From a virus, in the IMG/VR virus record IMGVR_UViG_3300031864_000003, positions 1-50,180 of that record: DNA of 50,180 nucleotides. One strand, written 5' to 3'. A model generated the notes under the pieces. That model saw nothing but the letters and a program-made list of their open reading frames with translations, was not told the origin of the DNA and made no database searches. Positions 46,023 to 50,180 of this stretch are shown in pieces. The position numbers and the translations under genes were made by a program. Each line of letters opens with the position of its first letter. The stretch's first letter is position 1.

Positions 46023-47560
46023 TGACAGAAATCATCCGCCGTAAACCGGCAATCGATTCCCGCATAGAAAGATCTATCCTTACTGGAATGATTACATCAG
46101 AGAGGTTTCTTTCTGAGGTTCAATCCTTTTATCGACCAAGAATCCTCCGCAGTGACTTTGCAAATACTGTTGCTGAATGGTGCCAGGAATATTACCAACG
46201 ATATAAAAAGCCACCAGCAAATGCAATTGAGGATATTTTTAGAACTCATAGAGAAGGCCAGCTTGATCCTGCACAAGCAGAGTTGATCGAGGCGTTCTTA
46301 TCCAGTATCAGCCAGGAATATGAAACAGGAGAGAAATTTAATGCCCCTTACATTCTTGACCAGGCAGAAAAACACTTTCGACTTTCAGCTCTGGAAAATC
46401 ACCGATTTGAATTGTCTAAATGTATTGCCGGAGGCAGGATTGATGATGGAGAAGCATTAGTTGCCAATTTCAAAAGAGTGGCCCGGCAGGAGATCAAAGG
46501 CATTGACCCTTTTGATGGTGAATCAATTATCAAGGCATTGGATGAAAACAGTGGAGATACACTTTTCAAATTGCATGGGGATCTCGGCAAGGCTGTTGGT
46601 CAGTTAGAAAGAGGACACCTTTTTGCTGTAGTCGGAGCATCTGGAATAGGGAAGACATGGTGGCTATTGTATATTGCTTTAAGGGCTTTGTTTAGCGGAT
46701 ACAGAGTTCTTTTTGTAAGCCTTGAGATGAGCGAAAGACAAATAATCCAACGTATTCTTCACTGGCTCACTGGCCTGCCAAAAGCGAAATATGCTGGGCA
46801 GATTTTAATCCCTATCTTTGATTGTGCAAAGAATCAGACCGGGGAATGTTCTGATGGTTGCAAAATTTCATTGGTTGAAAAAGAGGAAAAAGAGAAGATA
46901 TATTACAATAGGCCAAATTTCAAAGATACCCCAAAAGGGTATAAGGTTTGTACTAAATGTATGGGAACAGCAAATTTTCAGCCTACATCGTGGTATCGGG
47001 TTGTACAAAGGGAAGCCCTGGAAATCTCAACTGCATTAAGGAAGAAAAGAGCCATTGAACGCATTGCCGCTGTCCGCAATAAACGATTAAAAATTACCCA
47101 GTTTCCATCTGGTGAATTAACCATGCAAGGATTTGAAACATATTTAGACAATCTGGAATATTATGAAGGGTTTATACCTGATGTAATCATTACAGATTAT
47201 GCAGATAAATTCAAGCGATCAGAAAGGGAATACAGGCATGGGATAAACGAGATCTGGGAAGGGCATAAAGCAATTGCACAGAAGCGGCATTGCCTGATGG
47301 CAACCGGCAGTCAGTCAAGTGCAGCCCGCAGTGGGAGGGATACTAAACGAGGAGATTGGGCTGAAGATATCAGGAAGTTAAACCTGATTGATATTGGATT
47401 TGTAATCAATCAGAATGACTGGGAACATGACAATAATATTTATCGTTGTGGGGTCGCAAAGCAAAGGCATGACGAATTTTCTTTGGTCGGTCAGATAATG
47501 GTATTAAATCAATTGAGAATCGGGAGGCCGTATATTTCATCGTGCCAGATGTTAGGATAA
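46022..47560 (+). CDS. DnaB-like replicative helicase with zinc-binding insertion
   Basis: A 512-residue protein. N-terminal helical domain, then RecA core: Walker A FAVVGASGIGKTWWLLYIAL, VLFVSLEMSERQIIQRIL, Walker B VIITDYADKF, LMATGSQSSAARSGRDTKRG. Between them, residues ~270-330, is an insertion with CAKNQTGECSDGC and YKVCTKCMGTANF, a probable Cys4 zinc module not found in bacterial DnaB. It should be the fork helicase working with the primase at 34607. One-base overlap with the methyltransferase gene. Confidence 0.8.
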   Translation: MTEIIRRKPAIDSRIERSILTGMITSERFLSEVQSFYRPRILRSDFANTVAEWCQEYYQRYKKPPANAIEDIFRTHREGQLDPAQAELIEAFLSSISQEYETGEKFNAPYILDQAEKHFRLSALENHRFELSKCIAGGRIDDGEALVANFKRVARQEIKGIDPFDGESIIKALDENSGDTLFKLHGDLGKAVGQLERGHLFAVVGASGIGKTWWLLYIALRALFSGYRVLFVSLEMSERQIIQRILHWLTGLPKAKYAGQILIPIFDCAKNQTGECSDGCKISLVEKEEKEKIYYNRPNFKDTPKGYKVCTKCMGTANFQPTSWYRVVQREALEISTALRKKRAIERIAAVRNKRLKITQFPSGELTMQGFETYLDNLEYYEGFIPDVIITDYADKFKRSEREYRHGINEIWEGHKAIAQKRHCLMATGSQSSAARSGRDTKRGDWAEDIRKLNLIDIGFVINQNDWEHDNNIYRCGVAKQRHDEFSLVGQIMVLNQLRIGRPYISSCQMLG

Positions 47561-47586
47561 AAAATGAAAAAATATTAAAAAACTCT

Positions 47587-47615
47587 TCGAAATTTGAACG
47601 GCTTTTCAGTACAAT
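47587..47615 (+). promoter_or_regulatory. Candidate promoter (TTTTCAGTACAATA motif)
   Basis: TACAAT (47610-47615) within TTTTCAGTACAATA, near-identical to the site at 32350-32362. The -35 region (TTCGAA or TCGAAA) is poor, so the call rests on the shared motif and its place 47 bases before the next gene. Confidence 0.35.
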
Positions 47616-47661
47616 AAGTTAAAGGATAAAATAAACACTAACCAAAAAAGGAGAAAGAAAG

Positions 47662-48126
47662 ATGAAAGCAAGAGATTTGACCAAAAAGTTATTGGCAGAT
47701 GCATGTGATGACTTGAATGCCATCATGAAACTGGACCCTCCCATTCCAACAGATCCGGAGAATAAGGACGTGACCAAAGCCACATTAGAAGCTGATCTGA
47801 GAGAGGCAGCGACAGAATTAAAACCGGACGATGTTTTAAAGCCCAAAACGGTCGAGGTGCTGGAGGCATTGGGGGTTGAGGAGCTGAAGGTTAAAGCGGA
47901 AAAGAAAGAGATAGACAAACCGAAATCATCCGTCGAGAAGAAACAGTCTTCATCTGAATTCGCATGGAAATTTGTTTGTGATAATCCTGTGGCAACAGAC
48001 GAAGAGATTCAAAAGGCCATTGAATCTGCTGGACTAAAAAGACTTGCCGAGAGCACTTTGTCAAACTGGGTAATATCGACAAAGGATATCTTAAATTATC
48101 TGAAAAAAACCGGAAAGATTCAATAA
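47662..48126 (+). CDS. 154-residue hypothetical protein
   Basis: MKARDLTKKLLADACDDLNA ... SSEFAWKFVCDNPVATDEEI ... DILNYLKKTGKIQ. N-terminal helical part, a Lys/Glu linker (KAEKKEIDKPKSSVEKKQSS), and a C-terminal helical domain (~105-154) that looks like a winged-helix or DNA-binding region. AAAAGGAG site; first gene after a candidate promoter. Function unknown. Confidence 0.5.
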   Translation: MKARDLTKKLLADACDDLNAIMKLDPPIPTDPENKDVTKATLEADLREAATELKPDDVLKPKTVEVLEALGVEELKVKAEKKEIDKPKSSVEKKQSSSEFAWKFVCDNPVATDEEIQKAIESAGLKRLAESTLSNWVISTKDILNYLKKTGKIQ

Positions 48127-49130
48127 TGCCGACTGTTACAGAGTTGACTCAAGGATTTAAGCCTGTTGAAACAAAATATGCAACAGGCTTTTATCCTTTC
48201 TATGATGCCTTCTTCAAGACGAGGAGGTATCCTCGGTTTTATCAATCTCTTCTTGAGATGTCTCAATATGTTAATGTTCCTCTATACTATTGGGGAATTA
48301 TTAAAGACTCCCTTATCGTCATTGTCCGTAGGCATATTCATCGGCCTGTTCTATACCTGATCTTGCCACCAATGAATTTAAATTGTGATCACAACATAGA
48401 ATTTGAGATTATGCAGATGTTTCGGAATGCCGGATGCCATACACGGTTGAGTGAAGAAGATATGCAACTATTCAATCTTTCTGAATCTGACGTTGTTAAA
48501 GACCTCAACAATAATGAGTTTATCTATTTTGCCGGAGATTCAAAAAATATGCCTGGCAAAAAATGGAGAAACGTCAGATACAAAACTAACCAATTTGAGG
48601 CAATGGAAAAAAATGGCAAGGCAAGAATCGAATATTTAGAAGATATGCCGATGCATATTTATAATCAATGTAAGGCTGTTTACGAAATATGGATTAAATC
48701 TAAAGGCAAAAATTCTGTTCATAGTGCTCACAAAAGTATTCCTGGAAGTCCAAAAGGGCTTCAAAAGCTCGTGGTTTTAGTATACAATGGGAAAAATATT
48801 TTGAGTGCATGGGGAGCATCCGAAGCCATCAGTGATCAAATGGTTGTGCAAACAACAAGATTTCGAAACTATGATGATGGATTCTTTATAGACCCAACCA
48901 TGATAATTCATTACAGAGAGTGTGCATACTGGGCAAACAAAATGGGAGAGGAAACTCTCTGTAATTTTGGAACGGGATTATTCAAAGGATTGATTGAACA
49001 TAAAGAACGTTTAAAACCGATCAAGACCTTGCAATTATACAACCTTAAAACAGAAAAGCAAATAGAAAAATTAGATTGGGATAATGCTTGTCAGAATAAA
49101 ACAAAAACTGAATCTGGATTGCTTTACTGA
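48126..49130 (+). CDS. GNAT-like acyltransferase (DUF2156-type)
   Basis: A 334-residue protein. YFAGDSKNMPGKKWRNVRYK and NQFEAMEKNGKARIEYL resemble the L..L.GK....R..LN.F segment of DUF2156/FemX-like GNATs, and the C-terminal half (LVVLVYNGKNILSAWGASEA, NYDDGFFIDPTMIIHYRECA, GTGLFKGLIEHKERLKP) fits the acyl- or aminoacyl-transfer fold. Such enzymes move aminoacyl or acyl groups onto lipids, peptides or nucleotides. Immediate neighbours are a methyltransferase and a PLP enzyme. Confidence 0.55.
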   Translation: MPTVTELTQGFKPVETKYATGFYPFYDAFFKTRRYPRFYQSLLEMSQYVNVPLYYWGIIKDSLIVIVRRHIHRPVLYLILPPMNLNCDHNIEFEIMQMFRNAGCHTRLSEEDMQLFNLSESDVVKDLNNNEFIYFAGDSKNMPGKKWRNVRYKTNQFEAMEKNGKARIEYLEDMPMHIYNQCKAVYEIWIKSKGKNSVHSAHKSIPGSPKGLQKLVVLVYNGKNILSAWGASEAISDQMVVQTTRFRNYDDGFFIDPTMIIHYRECAYWANKMGEETLCNFGTGLFKGLIEHKERLKPIKTLQLYNLKTEKQIEKLDWDNACQNKTKTESGLLY

Positions 49131-49131
49131 T

Positions 49132-49827
49132 ATGGATGAAAAAACGAAAAAAGAATTTGAGTCTTATTCACGTGGGGCAGAAAAGTACAATGAAAAATCC
49201 CCAGCAAGATTTAAGTGGTATGGGTATACCGAAGATGAAATGTTTCAACATTATTGGGCACTTTCTGATTTGATTCCCCCAAATGCAAAATCAATTCTTG
49301 AAATTGGTTGCGGTGGAGGAGCCCTGGCAGAAATAATCTTACAAAAAAGACCAGATATTAAATATCGTGGATTTGATATTGTCCAAAAAAATATTGACGA
49401 TGCAAAATTGCAATGTCCATCTTTGAATTTTCATGTCGGAAATTATTGGGATGAACTAAATAAAGATACTAATTGGGATTTCTTAATTTCCTGTGGAGTT
49501 CTTTTCTCAACCACAGATCCGAAATATGTTTCTCTTCTTTTCGATTTAATGGACAGCGTTTCCAAAAAGGGATTTGTTGTTATGGCACTTCGGTTTTCCA
49601 CTATGGGAATAACTTCAAAAATGCTTGATGAAAAAATGCAGGCTGCAATAAAAACTTCAATCGACCTGGACAAATATTATTACAAAGGCAAACGGGAATT
49701 TCTCAACCAACCTCTAATTCGAAGAAATCATCCGTTCTTTCTCTGGCGAGAAGGAACAACAGCTAAGAAACCAAAGATTCCAGAAATCCTTTTATCTCCC
49801 CTTGATAAGGAAGGATTGATTTTATGA
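49132..49827 (+). CDS. SAM-dependent methyltransferase (class I)
   Basis: A 231-residue protein starting at ATG 49132 (MDEKTKKEFESYSRGAEKYN). SAM motif SILEIGCGGGALAEIILQKR, then YRGFDIVQKNIDDAK and a motif-IV-like FLISCGVLFSTTDPKY. No DNA-methylase PPY motif, so the substrate is likely a small molecule, tRNA or protein. The start is one base after the GNAT-like stop; an earlier ATG (49084) overlaps that gene. Coupled to the following PLP enzyme by an ATGA overlap. Confidence 0.75.
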   Translation: MDEKTKKEFESYSRGAEKYNEKSPARFKWYGYTEDEMFQHYWALSDLIPPNAKSILEIGCGGGALAEIILQKRPDIKYRGFDIVQKNIDDAKLQCPSLNFHVGNYWDELNKDTNWDFLISCGVLFSTTDPKYVSLLFDLMDSVSKKGFVVMALRFSTMGITSKMLDEKMQAAIKTSIDLDKYYYKGKREFLNQPLIRRNHPFFLWREGTTAKKPKIPEILLSPLDKEGLIL

Positions 49828-50180
49828 TACAAGATACCCCAATTGAAAGATATAAATGGAACGGTCAAGAGATCCTCGTAAAACGGGAAGATCTTGCTTG
49901 TTTACCTCCCGGACCTTCATTTGCAAAACCGAGGGGGCTTGAACGTAGACTTCTATCTTTAAAAGCAGAAGGAATTAAAGTTGTAGCCTATTGTGATACA
50001 TCTGTCAGTATGGGAGGATTTGCGGTTTCTTATTTCTGTAAACAACTTGGATTAAAAGCAGTCATATTCTATCCTCATTACAAGGACAACTTGCCAAGAG
50101 ACAACCAAACATTTCAAAAGATGAAGTGGAAAGAATTCGGAGCAGAAATCATCCCATTGGAAAATCCGAACAGGTTGATG
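49824..50180 (+). CDS. PLP-dependent fold-type II enzyme (partial, runs off right edge)
   Basis: MIQDTPIERYKWNGQEILVK; REDLACLPPGPSFAKPRGLE; then VVAYCDTSVSMGGFAVSYFC and LKAVIFYPHY. VKRED...G.S.AK..GL is the PLP-lysine region of the ACC-deaminase/threonine-synthase-like family (Lys in FAKPRG), and TSVSMGGFAVSYF matches the phosphate/substrate loop (S-x-G-x-x-x-x-S). Only 119 codons are inside the window. It may make or modify an amine used by the GNAT-like and methyltransferase neighbours. Confidence 0.7.
   Translation, partial: MIQDTPIERYKWNGQEILVKREDLACLPPGPSFAKPRGLERRLLSLKAEGIKVVAYCDTSVSMGGFAVSYFCKQLGLKAVIFYPHYKDNLPRDNQTFQKMKWKEFGAEIIPLENPNRLM

Overview
The window is a large internal piece of a tailed double-stranded DNA phage (or prophage) genome. 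It has two opposed transcription arms that diverge from an AT-rich intergenic region near 26.2-26.37 kb. The left arm (1-26.2 kb, all minus strand) is the packaging, structural and lysis half. In transcription order it holds the small and large terminase subunits, a 3-TM holin, a sigma-like protein, a block of fibre/adhesin genes, a diversity-generating retroelement (DGR) cassette, small membrane and lysis genes, portal, MuF-like minor head protein, prohead protease, HK97-fold major capsid, decoration-like proteins, neck proteins, and a Mu-like gp38/DUF2635 protein followed by the start of a Mu-like tail sheath. The head is HK97-like and the tail is Mu-like and contractile. A lipoprotein next to a membrane/coiled-coil protein resembles a spanin pair, which suggests a Gram-negative host. 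The host cannot be named from this sequence.

The right arm (26.35-50.18 kb, all plus strand) is the early/replication half. It starts from a good sigma70-type promoter and runs through many very small genes, several with zinc-knuckle motifs. Next come a J-domain/zinc protein, a second sigma-like protein, an SF2 helicase, a zinc/TOPRIM primase, an AT-rich PD-(D/E)xK nuclease-like gene, a structured RNA leader, a GIY-YIG-type protein and a replication initiator-like protein. After the accessory region (38.5-42.3 kb) it continues with a HAD-like phosphatase, a SNF2-like helicase paired with a DNA methyltransferase, a DnaB-like helicase with a zinc insertion, and at the right edge a GNAT-like / SAM methyltransferase / PLP-enzyme module.

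Two things stand out. First, there is a DGR template repeat (15460-15577) and variable repeat (15650-15767). They differ at 33 of 118 positions, and 28 of those are at template adenines on the coding strand. The variable repeat forms the 3' end of a C-type-lectin-like adhesin gene. No reverse transcriptase is visible in the window. Second, 40.2-42.25 kb looks like an integron gene-cassette array without an integrase. It has a series of attC-like sites, four of them folding into hairpins with the same extrahelical-base pattern. The sites separate tiny promoterless ORFs and one tRNA-Leu-like gene with an abnormally enlarged core. The array sits inside the phage's early operon, which could act as its promoter.

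Other notable items are a MuF protein fused to a PI-kinase/HipA-like kinase domain with a translationally coupled small downstream gene, a LamG-like domain placed just after the N-terminus of the sheath, a 42-bp promoter-like sequence repeated identically 13.9 kb apart, a three-copy 131-residue structural module with one truncated copy, and fibre and lysis genes lying between the large terminase and portal.
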